Below are positions 37,074 to 45,663 of a stretch of DNA of 64,000 nt, piece by piece. The first letter of the stretch is position 1. The number at the start of each line of letters is the position of its first letter. Location: NCBI RefSeq assembly GCF_020012125.1, contig NZ_JAIFAG010000001.1, positions 620,001 through 684,000 on the forward strand. The letters are read 5' to 3'. The translations under genes were made by a program, and so were the position numbers. This DNA comes from Hymenobacter psoromatis (GTDB taxonomy: Bacteria > Bacteroidota > Bacteroidia > Cytophagales > Hymenobacteraceae). The notes under the pieces are model-generated. The model had not been told where the DNA came from, made no database searches, and was given only the letters and a program-made list of their open reading frames with translations.

Positions 37074-39437
37074 TTATTTCGTCAGCGTGAAGCTGGCCAT
37101 CTGCACGTCGCGCGAATTACCGCCGGTCATCACCTGAAACTCGCCGGGCTCAGACACGAACTTGAGGTCGTCGTTGTAGAATTTCAGGTCGCTGGCCGCG
37201 AGGTAGAAGGTAAGCTGGCGGCTTTCGCCCTTTTTGAGAGTGATTTTCTGGAAGCCCTTCAACTCCTGCACCGGGCGGGTGCTGCTGCCCACTATATCGC
37301 GCAGGTAACACTGCGCAATCTCAGTGCCGTCGTACTGGCCAGTGTTCTGCACCGTCACGGTTACTTCCAGGCCCTGGCCGGGGCCGATGTTGGCCTGGCT
37401 CACCGCGGGCTTGCCGTAGGTGAACGTAGTGTAGCTCAGGCCGAAACCGAAGGGATAGAGTGGGTCATTCGTAATATCTAGGTAGCGCGATTTATATTTG
37501 TCGAGTAGCACGCCGGCGTAGGGACGGCCGGTGCTTTTGTGGTTGTAATAAATTGGAATCTGCCCCACGGCGCGCGGAAACGTCATCGTGAGCTTGCCCG
37601 ACGGGTTATACACCCCAAACAGCACGTCGGCCACCGCGTTGCCGGCCTGCGTGCCGCCAAACCACGTTTCGAGGATGGCATCGGCGTTCTGGTCTTCCCA
37701 GGGCAGGGTGAGCGGCCGGCCGTTGGCGAGCACTACCACTAGTGGCTTGCCGGTGGCTTTCAGCGCTTTGAGTAGGTCGAGCTGGCGGCCGGGCAGGCCA
37801 ATGTCAGCGCGGCTGGCGGCTTCGCCAGTCATGCCCTGGCTTTCGCCCACTACGGCCACCACCACGTCGGCACCCTGGGCGGCCTGCACGGCTTCGGCAA
37901 TCATGGTCTCGGCGGGGCGCGGGTCAATATTCAGCTCGCCTTCATTGGCATTGAGGCGCTGAATCAGCTGCTGGTCGTCGATTACGTTGGCACCCTGAGC
38001 GTAGGTCACGCGCACGCCCGCGCCGCCCACGTTCTTGATTCCCTGCAAGATAGAGATGGCCTGCTTGCCGTCGCCGGCCCCGCTCCAGCTGCCAAGCATG
38101 TCGCGGCTGCGGTCGGCCAGCGGGCCCACTACGGCAATGTTCACCGAGTTTTTGAGGGGTAGGGTCTGCTTGTCATTCTTGAGCAGCACCAACGTGCGCC
38201 GCGTAATGTCGCGGGCATCGGCGAGGTAGGCGGGCTTCATCAGCGTGGCTTTGGCGCGCTCCTCCGTCACGCCCCGGTAGGGGTCGGTGAAGAGGCCGAG
38301 CTTGTACTTGGCCTCCAGCACCCGGCGGCAGGCCTGGTCAATGGTGGCCTGCGTCACGGTGCCTTCCTTGAGGTTGGTAGCCAACTGCTTGAGAAAGACC
38401 TCGCCCACCATGTCCATATCCACGCCCGCGTTGATGGCTAGCTCCGACACCTTTTTCTCGTCGCCCATGCCGTGCGCCTCCAGCTCATTAATGGCCGTGT
38501 AGTCGGTGGCCACGAAGCCCTGGAAGCCCCATTGCTTGCGCAAGAGGTCGGTCAGCAGCCATTTATTGGCCGTGGCCGGAATACCGTTGATATCATTAAA
38601 CGACGACATCACCGAGCCCACGCCTGCCCGCACCGCCGCCCGGTAGGGGGGTAGGTATTCGTTATACATGCGCTGGCGGCTCATATCCACCGTGTTGTAG
38701 TCGCGGCCGGCCTCGGCAGCGCCATACAGGGCAAAATGCTTGAGGCAGGCCATCACGGTTTCGGGCCGGGTCATGTCATTAGTTGGGCCTTGGAAGCCGC
38801 GCACCATCGCCTCCGCAATGCGCGAGCCCAGGTAGGGGTCCTCGCCCGCGCCCTCGGCCACCCGGCCCCAGCGCGGGTCGCGAGCAATGTCCACCATCGG
38901 CGAGTACACCCAGTTCAGGCCATCGGCCGAGGCCTCGGCGGCCGCGATGCGGGCGCTGTGCTCTATCGCGTTGAGGTCCCAACTGGCGGCCAGGCCCAGC
39001 GGAATCGGGAAGATGGTGCGGTGCCCGTGAATAACGTCGTAGCCCAAAATCAGCGGAATGCGTAGCCGCGAGCCCTGAATGGCTTGGTCTTGCAGCTTGC
39101 GGGCCGCCACCGGCGTGTAGGTGTTCAGTACCCCGCCCACGAGGCCCTTTTTGATGTTGGCTTCCACATTCTGGCTCACCACCGGCCCGGTCACGTCGAA
39201 GCCCACCGACACGAGGTTTAGCTGGCCGATTTTTTCTTCCAGTGTCATCTTCTGCAGCAGGCTCGTCACGAACTTCTGCATCTGCGGGTCTGCGGTGGGC
39301 GCGATGGGGGTAGGGGCGGCCGGCTGGGATTTGGCCTTGGCCGGGGCTTTGGCGCGGACCTGCGCCTGGGCGCTGCCGCCGGCCAGGCTCAGCGCCAGCA
39401 GCAGAGCGGCGTGGAAGAGCGACTTGCGATGCTTCAT
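37074..39437 (-). CDS. bglX: Periplasmic GH3 beta-glucosidase
   Basis: A 787-aa protein with signal peptide (ALLLALSLAGGSAQAQ). N-terminal GH3 barrel with MVDIARDPRWGRVAEGAGED and KHFALYGAAEAG, nucleophile Asp in GFVATDYTAINEL, then the second GH3 domain and a C-terminal fibronectin III-like domain (VTVQNTGQYDGTEIAQCYLR). The length and motifs fit BglX. It cleaves terminal beta-glucose from cello- or gluco-oligosaccharides. It lies next to other carbohydrate genes but on the opposite strand to the main PUL. Confidence 0.92.
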   Translation of the reverse strand: MKHRKSLFHAALLLALSLAGGSAQAQVRAKAPAKAKSQPAAPTPIAPTADPQMQKFVTSLLQKMTLEEKIGQLNLVSVGFDVTGPVVSQNVEANIKKGLVGGVLNTYTPVAARKLQDQAIQGSRLRIPLILGYDVIHGHRTIFPIPLGLAASWDLNAIEHSARIAAAEASADGLNWVYSPMVDIARDPRWGRVAEGAGEDPYLGSRIAEAMVRGFQGPTNDMTRPETVMACLKHFALYGAAEAGRDYNTVDMSRQRMYNEYLPPYRAAVRAGVGSVMSSFNDINGIPATANKWLLTDLLRKQWGFQGFVATDYTAINELEAHGMGDEKKVSELAINAGVDMDMVGEVFLKQLATNLKEGTVTQATIDQACRRVLEAKYKLGLFTDPYRGVTEERAKATLMKPAYLADARDITRRTLVLLKNDKQTLPLKNSVNIAVVGPLADRSRDMLGSWSGAGDGKQAISILQGIKNVGGAGVRVTYAQGANVIDDQQLIQRLNANEGELNIDPRPAETMIAEAVQAAQGADVVVAVVGESQGMTGEAASRADIGLPGRQLDLLKALKATGKPLVVVLANGRPLTLPWEDQNADAILETWFGGTQAGNAVADVLFGVYNPSGKLTMTFPRAVGQIPIYYNHKSTGRPYAGVLLDKYKSRYLDITNDPLYPFGFGLSYTTFTYGKPAVSQANIGPGQGLEVTVTVQNTGQYDGTEIAQCYLRDIVGSSTRPVQELKGFQKITLKKGESRQLTFYLAASDLKFYNDDLKFVSEPGEFQVMTGGNSRDVQMASFTLTK

Positions 39438-39737
39438 CGGAAAGAGGGGGGTAGGAATGAAAGGTGGAAAGGTAGAGGCAGCAATGGGCTGGTAAAAAAT
39501 GGCCGCCGCGGGCAGAAGCAGGCTCGTACGGCCCCGGCAGAGGCAGCCGGCGTGGTAGGCTTGTGTCCTAGCCGCTCCAGGACTGCCACAGGGAGGGAGA
39601 TTTGTGTCGCGCCGGGGCGGGTAGCGTGTGCCGTAACCGTGCGGCTGCCCCGGCTGAAAATCAGTCCAACCCGGCGAAATTTTTTCTGCAAAAGAACGGA
39701 GTTGCCCGCGTCAAAACCAGCTTAGCTGCAACGGAGG

Positions 39738-40481
39738 GGGTAGGCAACAACAACTCGGAGTCGGTTTTTGAGGTGCAAACGGGCGTCGACCCTTCCTGTA
39801 ACAATGAGGCCGTGCAGCTCTACGCCGTGTGCCAGGGCCCACGCGCGGGCGGCAAGCACGGCTGGTTGGACCTGGGTTTTGGCTTCAACACGCCCTCGGT
39901 CAGCCTGAGTAATGCCTACTAGCCCGGCGACGTGTGCCGGGCGGGCACCATTATTTTTATTCAGCCCACGGCCCCCGGCCGGGCAAAAATCGACCGGCAC
40001 GGTATTCTGGGACGGTTTCCGCATCCCGAGCCAGGACTCGGTGCAGGATGCGCGCTACAGCTACAAAGCCTACCACAGCCGCACTCAGAAGCCCAACTGC
40101 GGCAACACCGACTGCCTGCCTAAGAACGTTCGCCTGATGCGCTACGCCGAGGTGCTGCTCATTCACGCCGAAGCCGCCGCGCAGCTGGGCCAAGCCAGCG
40201 CCGCTACTACTGACCTCACGGCCGTACGCGCCCGCGCCGGCCTGGCCCCTACCCCCCCCACGCTGGCCAACATCTGGCACGAGCGCCGCGTGGAGCTGGC
40301 CCTGGAGCACGACCGCTTCTTCAACTTGGTGCGCCAGGAGAGCGTACAACTCGGCCCCATCGTGCCCGCAATGGCCCTGCACGGCAAAACCTTCGTGAAG
40401 GGTAAAAACGAGGTATTTCCTATCCCACAGCCCCAGATTAATCTCAGCGGCGGTGTGCTGACCCAAAACCTCGGCTACTAA
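39738..40481 (+). pseudogene. Decayed SusD/RagB C-terminal remnant
   Basis: Reading frame 2 gives NNNSESVFEVQTGVD, then SLSNAY, TAG at 39920-39922 and PGDVCRAGTIIFI. An intact SusD would read AYEPGD...RAGTII, so the TAG looks like a GAG-to-TAG nonsense change. Near 39995 the frame shifts and continues WDGFRIPSQDS, VRLMRYAEVLLIHAEAA, VRARAGL and HERRVELALEHDRFFNLVR, ending LTQNLGY at 40481, all typical SusD motifs. The N-terminal two thirds and any SusC partner are gone. Both lesions and the truncation mark it as a pseudogene. From 39438 to 39737 I see nothing I can support. Confidence 0.8.
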
Positions 40482-40526
40482 GCACTCCGACTAGCCGGCC
40501 ACTTAGGTGGGCCGCGGCGGGTAACA

Positions 40527-40549
40527 AAGCCGGCCGCAGCCGGCTTTTT
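40527..40549 (+). terminator. Hairpin terminator after SusD remnant
   Basis: AAGCCGGC-CGCA-GCCGGCTTTTT, a stem with a T tract 45 bases after the remnant's stop. Confidence 0.75.
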
Positions 40550-40727
40550 ACTAAGTAATAAGCTCAGCAGGATAAGCGATGAGGCGGTGATGGATAGCGC
40601 GCTGAAGAAAAGATGAGTAAAAAAATATGAGGTAGCGCCGAGCTTTTTTATTACCGTCAGGTTAAGTTTTGCGTAGGAAGCCCTAAGCAAGCAATTGCCT
40701 GCTGATTTACCCAACCTTTTTTCGCAT

Positions 40728-42389
40728 ATGCGTCCACTCTTTTCTACTCTCCGCCGGCTGTTGCCGGGGGCCGTGCTGCTGGCCGCCGGGCTGGCCGCCA
40801 GCCCCACACTCGCCCAAACCGCAGACCGCAAAACGGCTATTGGTGGCAGCATTAGCGTGTTGCAATATCAGGGTAACCTAGGCGGTGACTTCTGGAAGCT
40901 GTCTACCCCTCAGAAGGTAGGCGCGGGAGGCCACATTAGCCGCTACCTTTCGCGCAGCTTTGACTTGTCATTGCTGGGCAACTACGAAAACTATCGTTTC
41001 GTAGCCCCCCGCCAGCCCTACCCCGAGCTTAATGCCAAAGTAGGCATGATAGACCTGGGCCTGAAGCTGAAAATGACCGGTTTTATTCCCGAAGACTTTT
41101 TCATTCAGCCTTATTTAATGGCCGGCGGCGGCGCCTTTCTGGCCAGCAGCACGGGTAATTACAATGGGATTAACCCGGATGGTAGCCTCACCCCCGGTAG
41201 CGTGCAGGGCTTCAGTTCCAGCATTCAGGCATTTGAGGTGTTTGGGCTTGCGGGCTTGCGCTTTCGGTTGTCGCCGGCTATCGCCCTCGATATTCAAACC
41301 AGCCAGCATTATCCGTTTTCGGACCGTATTGATAATATCACGACCAGCAGCGGCAAGCTGCACGACCGGTTTCTGGTGCAGTCGGCGGGCCTGACCATTG
41401 CTTTCGGCAAAGCCAAGGATACGGATGGCGACGGCGTGCCCGACCGCAAGGACAAGTGCCCCGACACGCCGACCGGCGTAAAAGTGGACGTGAACGGCTG
41501 CCCGCTCGATACGGACGGTGACGGCGTACCTGACTACCAGGACAAGTGCCCCGACGTGAAAGGCCTGGCCGCCCTGCAGGGCTGCCCCGACGCGGACGGC
41601 GACGGCGTAGCCGATGCCGACGACAAGTGCCCCAACACCCCGGCCGGCGTGCGCGTCGATGCTACCGGCTGCCCGCTTGACTCGGACGGGGATGGCGTGG
41701 CCGACTACCTTGACAAGTGCCCCAATACCCCGGCTGGCGTGAAAGTGGACGCCACCGGCTGCCCCATTGATACGGACGGCGACGGCGTGCCCGACTACCA
41801 GGACAAGTGCCCCGACCGGGCCGGCCCGGCCTCCAACAAAGGCTGCCCCGAGATTAAGGCCGAGGACAAGAAAATCCTCAACGAGGCCACCAAGTACATC
41901 AACTTCGACTTCAACAAGGCCACGCTCAAGACGAGTTCGTACGCCAAGCTGAACCAGATGGTGCAGATTATGAACGACTACCCCGACTATTCGCTCAGCA
42001 TTGCCGGGCACACGGATAGCAAGGGAGCCGACGACTACAACCTGCGTCTGAGCTACGAGCGCGCGGCTTCGGCCCGCAAGTATATGCTCAGCAAGGGCAT
42101 CCCGGCCGACCGCATCGAGGCTCGTGGCTACGGGGAGACCAAGCCGATTGCCGACAACAAGACGGCGGCGGGCCAGGCCCTGAACCGCCGGGTGGACTTC
42201 GACCCCTACCTGACGGGGGACACGAACGCGGCGGAAGCCAAGTACGGCCCGGCCCCGACGATTGCCGACATCAAGGCGGCTGGCAACAAGCTGCCCGGCA
42301 AGAAGACCACCGGCACGGGGGCCCCGCGCAGCCGCAAGGCGCCCCTGAAAAAGGCTCCCCTGAAGAAGGCCCCGGTGCGCAAAAAGTAA
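40728..42389 (+). CDS. OmpA-family protein with thrombospondin type 3 repeats
   Basis: A 553-aa protein with signal peptide (LLPGAVLLAAGLAASPTLAQ). Residues ~30-225 form a beta-barrel-like outer-membrane domain. Five calcium-binding TSP3 units follow (DTDGDGVPDRKDKCPDTPTG and similar, ~230-380). Then comes an OmpA peptidoglycan-binding domain (NFDFNKATLKTS; HTDSKGADDYNLRLSYERA; NRRVDF). An unusual basic tail, KAPLKKAPLKKAPVRKK, ends the protein. It probably links the outer membrane to peptidoglycan. ATG 40728 chosen because the signal peptide starts there. Confidence 0.92.
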   Translation: MRPLFSTLRRLLPGAVLLAAGLAASPTLAQTADRKTAIGGSISVLQYQGNLGGDFWKLSTPQKVGAGGHISRYLSRSFDLSLLGNYENYRFVAPRQPYPELNAKVGMIDLGLKLKMTGFIPEDFFIQPYLMAGGGAFLASSTGNYNGINPDGSLTPGSVQGFSSSIQAFEVFGLAGLRFRLSPAIALDIQTSQHYPFSDRIDNITTSSGKLHDRFLVQSAGLTIAFGKAKDTDGDGVPDRKDKCPDTPTGVKVDVNGCPLDTDGDGVPDYQDKCPDVKGLAALQGCPDADGDGVADADDKCPNTPAGVRVDATGCPLDSDGDGVADYLDKCPNTPAGVKVDATGCPIDTDGDGVPDYQDKCPDRAGPASNKGCPEIKAEDKKILNEATKYINFDFNKATLKTSSYAKLNQMVQIMNDYPDYSLSIAGHTDSKGADDYNLRLSYERAASARKYMLSKGIPADRIEARGYGETKPIADNKTAAGQALNRRVDFDPYLTGDTNAAEAKYGPAPTIADIKAAGNKLPGKKTTGTGAPRSRKAPLKKAPLKKAPVRKK

Positions 42390-42413
42390 GCGCTTCAGCT
42401 AATAGGCTGCATT

Positions 42414-42454
42414 AAAAAGCCGCCCGTTCCAACTTGGAGCGGGCGGCTTTTTTT
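42414..42454 (+). terminator. Terminator after the OmpA-family gene
   Basis: AAAAAGCCGCCCG and CGGGCGGCTTTTTTT (ending 42454) form a strong stem with a long T tract, 25 bases after the stop. Confidence 0.88.
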
Positions 42455-42519
42455 ATATGATTTAGCGCTGTTCAAATAAAAATCTACTGATTGTAAGGAG
42501 TTAGATAGCAGTCAGGTAA

Positions 42520-43587
42520 TTAGCTCGGCATGGGCTGCGGCGTGTAGGTAGGCCCGAGGCCGCGCGGACCCTGCTGGGTCCAGGCCAGCTTATCGATGCA
42601 CAGCTCGCGCTCAGTCATGGCGGTGTTCCAGGCGTGGTACACCAGGTACTCAGTGCGGCCGTCGGGGCTCAGGGTGTGGCAGTGGTGGCCGGGGCCGCGC
42701 ACGTGGCCGGGCACCGAGTGCAGCACTCGCGCCCCGGCATCGGAGCCCGAGTCGGCGTAGGGACCCATAATGTGCTCGGCCACGCAGTAATCGACGCCGT
42801 AGCGGTCGGTGAGGAAGTTGGCCCCGCTGAAAAAGCAGTAGTATTTACCCTCGTGGAGCCGCGTAAACGGCCCTTCCAGCGTGTGCCACTGCGCAAAGGT
42901 GCGATTGCCGTAGAGCGGCATGGTGCGGTTGGCCTCGAAGAGCGTCCAGATGTGACGGGCGCGCAGTACCGTGCGCGGCTGGTTGGCCAGCTGGGTCATA
43001 CTCACCAATTTATCCACCACCAGCCCGGTACCGGGGTAGTAGCCGTCGTTGGTATCCGTGAAGTCACGGGCGTAGAACAGATACCATTGGCCATCAGTAT
43101 CTTGAAAGGCGTGGGCATCGATGGTAAACTGGCTGTCGGCCACCGGCAGCGCCGCGATTTCAGTATATGGCCCCTCGGGCCGGGCGCTGGTGGCCACGTG
43201 CAGCTGGTGGCCCACCGTGGCCCCGATGGCCCCGCCGCCCCGCGAGTAGTACATATAAAACGTGCCCTGGTGCTCCACCACTTCGGGTGCCCAAAAGTCG
43301 AACTCTTCGCTGCCCGGCGGGGGGGTAAGGGCTCCGCCCAGCGGCCGCCACTCCACTAGGTCATCAGAAATTAGCAGAGTGAACACCCGGCCATCGGGCG
43401 TGCGGCCCCGGCCGGTGGTGCCAAAGGCGTAGTAGTGCCCGCCGTGCCGCAGCACGGAGGGGTCGGGGAAATCGCGGCGCACCACCGGGTTGGTGTAAGT
43501 GCGGGCCGCGGCGGCAGGGTAGGGGCGCATAGCAGGCAGAGCCAGGCCAGCGGCCGAGCCAGTTAGAAAATGACGACGGGTGGGCAT
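42520..43587 (-). CDS. Secreted GH43-family glycoside hydrolase
   Basis: The 355-aa protein starts MPTRRHFLTGSAAGLALPAM, a twin-arginine-type signal (RRHFLTG). The five-bladed propeller motifs include VVRRDFPDPSVLRHGGHYYA (catalytic base Asp), FDFWAPEVVEHQGTFYMYYS and LEGPFTRLHEGKYYCFFSG (putative general acid Glu). GH43 enzymes remove arabinose or xylose from plant polysaccharides. It is a single gene on the minus strand just before the PUL and may act with it. Confidence 0.85.
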   Translation of the reverse strand: MPTRRHFLTGSAAGLALPAMRPYPAAAARTYTNPVVRRDFPDPSVLRHGGHYYAFGTTGRGRTPDGRVFTLLISDDLVEWRPLGGALTPPPGSEEFDFWAPEVVEHQGTFYMYYSRGGGAIGATVGHQLHVATSARPEGPYTEIAALPVADSQFTIDAHAFQDTDGQWYLFYARDFTDTNDGYYPGTGLVVDKLVSMTQLANQPRTVLRARHIWTLFEANRTMPLYGNRTFAQWHTLEGPFTRLHEGKYYCFFSGANFLTDRYGVDYCVAEHIMGPYADSGSDAGARVLHSVPGHVRGPGHHCHTLSPDGRTEYLVYHAWNTAMTERELCIDKLAWTQQGPRGLGPTYTPQPMPS

Positions 43588-43818
43588 TAGATGAGGGGGT
43601 AGGCGACTTTACAGCGGCAGGATGAGGCGTTTCGAATCTTACTTTCGCGGGCTGCCAGCTGGTGGGCTTGGGAAGGTTGGCGACCCGCGCGGTTTACCAG
43701 GGTAGGTGCGGTAGTTTACCGTAAGTTTACCCGGCTAGGCCGCCGCGGTGGGCCTCAACCCGGCGCAAAGCAAACCCAAAATTCGTATTTCAACATCTTC
43801 CCGCCCGCTAGCCAACTG

Positions 43819-44433
43819 ATGCCGATGCCCGACAACTCGCTGTGGGAAGACTTTCTAGCGGGTGACGAGCGGGCGTTTGAGGCGCTGTTTCGGCAGCAGT
43901 ACCGGGCGCTTTACGGCTACGCTGTGCGGCTCACCAGCGACGAAGATGCGGCCAAGGACGGTATTCAGAACCTATTTCAGCGGCTGTGGCACCGCCGCGC
44001 CCGGCTAAGCCAGCTGGAGGCGGCCGCCGTGCGCCCCTATTTATTCAAGGCCCTGCGCCACCAGCTGGCCAACGATGCCCGCGCCCAAACGCGCCGCACC
44101 AGCTGGCACACCGCCTACGTTGCCGAGCTGGCCGCCGATTTCCACTACTCGCCCGAAGACTTTCTGATTGCCCAGGAGCTGTCAGAGGCGCAGCGCGCGC
44201 AGCTGCTGCTCGCCCTCGCCCAGCTCAGCAACCGGCAGCGTGAAGCCATCTACCTCAAGTTTTTCGACGACTTCTCCTACGACCGCATTGCCGACATTAT
44301 GGGCCTCAATCCCCAGTCGGCGCGCAACCTCATTTACCAGAGTTTGCAGCTGCTGAGGCAGCGCCTGCCGCCGGTAGTATGGCTGTGGCTGCTGGGGCAG
44401 TGGGCACTGCAAGGTGGCTATCTTGGTTTTTAA
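43819..44433 (+). CDS. ECF sigma factor of the PUL (FecI-like)
   Basis: A 204-aa protein with region 2 (FEALFRQQYRALYGYAVRLT, then DEDAAKDGIQNLFQRLWHR) and region 4 (LSNRQREAIYLKFFDDFSYD, then IMGLNPQSARNLIYQSLQLL). It belongs to the Bacteroidota sigma group that pairs with FecR at SusCD loci. The C-terminus is hydrophobic (VVWLWLLGQWALQGGYLGF), an unusual tail that could contact the membrane or the FecR TM. FecR follows after a 116-base AT-rich gap. Confidence 0.92.
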   Translation: MPMPDNSLWEDFLAGDERAFEALFRQQYRALYGYAVRLTSDEDAAKDGIQNLFQRLWHRRARLSQLEAAAVRPYLFKALRHQLANDARAQTRRTSWHTAYVAELAADFHYSPEDFLIAQELSEAQRAQLLLALAQLSNRQREAIYLKFFDDFSYDRIADIMGLNPQSARNLIYQSLQLLRQRLPPVVWLWLLGQWALQGGYLGF

Positions 44434-44549
44434 TCGACTGTTAATTAATAAATTAAAAATTATTCCGAAAAAACAGCCAGGATTGACAAGTATAAAAACC
44501 GGGGGCCGGTGTAGCTAAAGTATCCGCCTTTCTCTTCCTACCCCGGCTC

Positions 44550-45614
44550 ATGGAGTTTACCCGCTACTCGGTTAATGACTTTCTGCTCGATGAGTCGTTT
44601 CAGGCCTACGTAGCCGATGGCGACTCGGCCGCGGGCCTTGGGTGGCAGGCTTGGTTGCGTGAGCACCCGGCCAAGCAGGCCGAGGCCGCCCAGGCCTACG
44701 CCCTGGTGCGAGCTCTGTACCAGGCCCAGCGCCCGGCCCTACCCCCCGGCCTCGAAGATGCCGAGTTTCAGCGCTTGCAGCAGGCTATTCGGCCGGCACT
44801 AGCCCCGCCGCGCCTACGTAGCCAGCGCCGCCTGCGCGTTCTGGCCAGCACCCTTACCACTATGGTGCTGCTGATGGCCTTGGGCCTGGCATGGTGGCAG
44901 TGGCAGCGCCCGGCTGCTATGCCCAGCGCTACCGTTCGCTATACTTCCGGGGCTGGCCAGCAGCGCACCGTTACGCTGCCCGATGGCTCGGTGGTGGTAC
45001 TGAATGCTAATTCTACCCTGACCGCGGCCGCCCGCTGGACCGCCACCTCGCCCCGCGAAGTGTGGCTGACGGGCGAAGGCTACTTCCGGGTCACGCACCT
45101 GGCCCCGCGGCCGGTAGCGGATATTGCCGCGGCACCCGCGCCCGTCAAGTTTGTGGTGCACGCCGCCGACCTCAGCATTGCCGTGCTCGGCACGCAGTTC
45201 GACGTGAACAGCCGGGCCGGGGCTACCAAAGTGGTGCTGACTTCGGGCAAAGTGGCGGTGGAGCGCCAAACGCTGCTAACCCGCGAACACCTGCTCATGC
45301 AGCCCGGCGACCTAGTCGAAACGTCGGTCGCCCAGCCCCACCTGAGCCGGCGCGCGGTGCCGTCGGCCCTGTACTCTGCCTGGACCAGAGGCTTCTTCGA
45401 GTTTCACCAGACGCCGGTGCGCGACATTATGCAGTTGCTGCGCGACACGTATGGCCTGCGGGTGAGCGTGGCCGATTCGGCCATTTTGCGCCAGCGGGTG
45501 TCGGGTGCCGTAGCCGTGACCAAGGCCGAGTTGCTGCTGCCGGCGCTGGCCGAAATCCTCGACCTCCAGGTTACGCGCACGGGCAATACCGTGCGCTTTG
45601 AGCAAGCCCGCTAG
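44550..45614 (+). CDS. FecR-type anti-sigma factor
   Basis: A 354-aa single-pass membrane protein: cytoplasmic N-terminus (~1-100), one TM (LASTLTTMVLLMALGLAWW, ~103-121), then the periplasmic FecR domain (TVTLPDGSVVVLNANSTL; EVWLTGEGYFRVTH; VLGTQFDVNSR) and a C-terminal DUF4974-type domain (FFEFHQTPVRDIMQLLRDTY). It holds the sigma factor until the SusC STN domain signals substrate uptake. It ends 49 bases before susC. Confidence 0.92.
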   Translation: MEFTRYSVNDFLLDESFQAYVADGDSAAGLGWQAWLREHPAKQAEAAQAYALVRALYQAQRPALPPGLEDAEFQRLQQAIRPALAPPRLRSQRRLRVLASTLTTMVLLMALGLAWWQWQRPAAMPSATVRYTSGAGQQRTVTLPDGSVVVLNANSTLTAAARWTATSPREVWLTGEGYFRVTHLAPRPVADIAAAPAPVKFVVHAADLSIAVLGTQFDVNSRAGATKVVLTSGKVAVERQTLLTREHLLMQPGDLVETSVAQPHLSRRAVPSALYSAWTRGFFEFHQTPVRDIMQLLRDTYGLRVSVADSAILRQRVSGAVAVTKAELLLPALAEILDLQVTRTGNTVRFEQAR

Positions 45615-45663
45615 GCGCGGCCACGCTTCCTCCGCTTCATCCTCTCCTTTTTCCCACCACACA

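Noticed and set aside
41420..41850. Regular ~100-base repeats that at first recall a repeat array
   Set aside because: They encode in-frame TSP3 calcium-binding units and are not identical direct repeats with spacers; no CRISPR array or cas gene is present.
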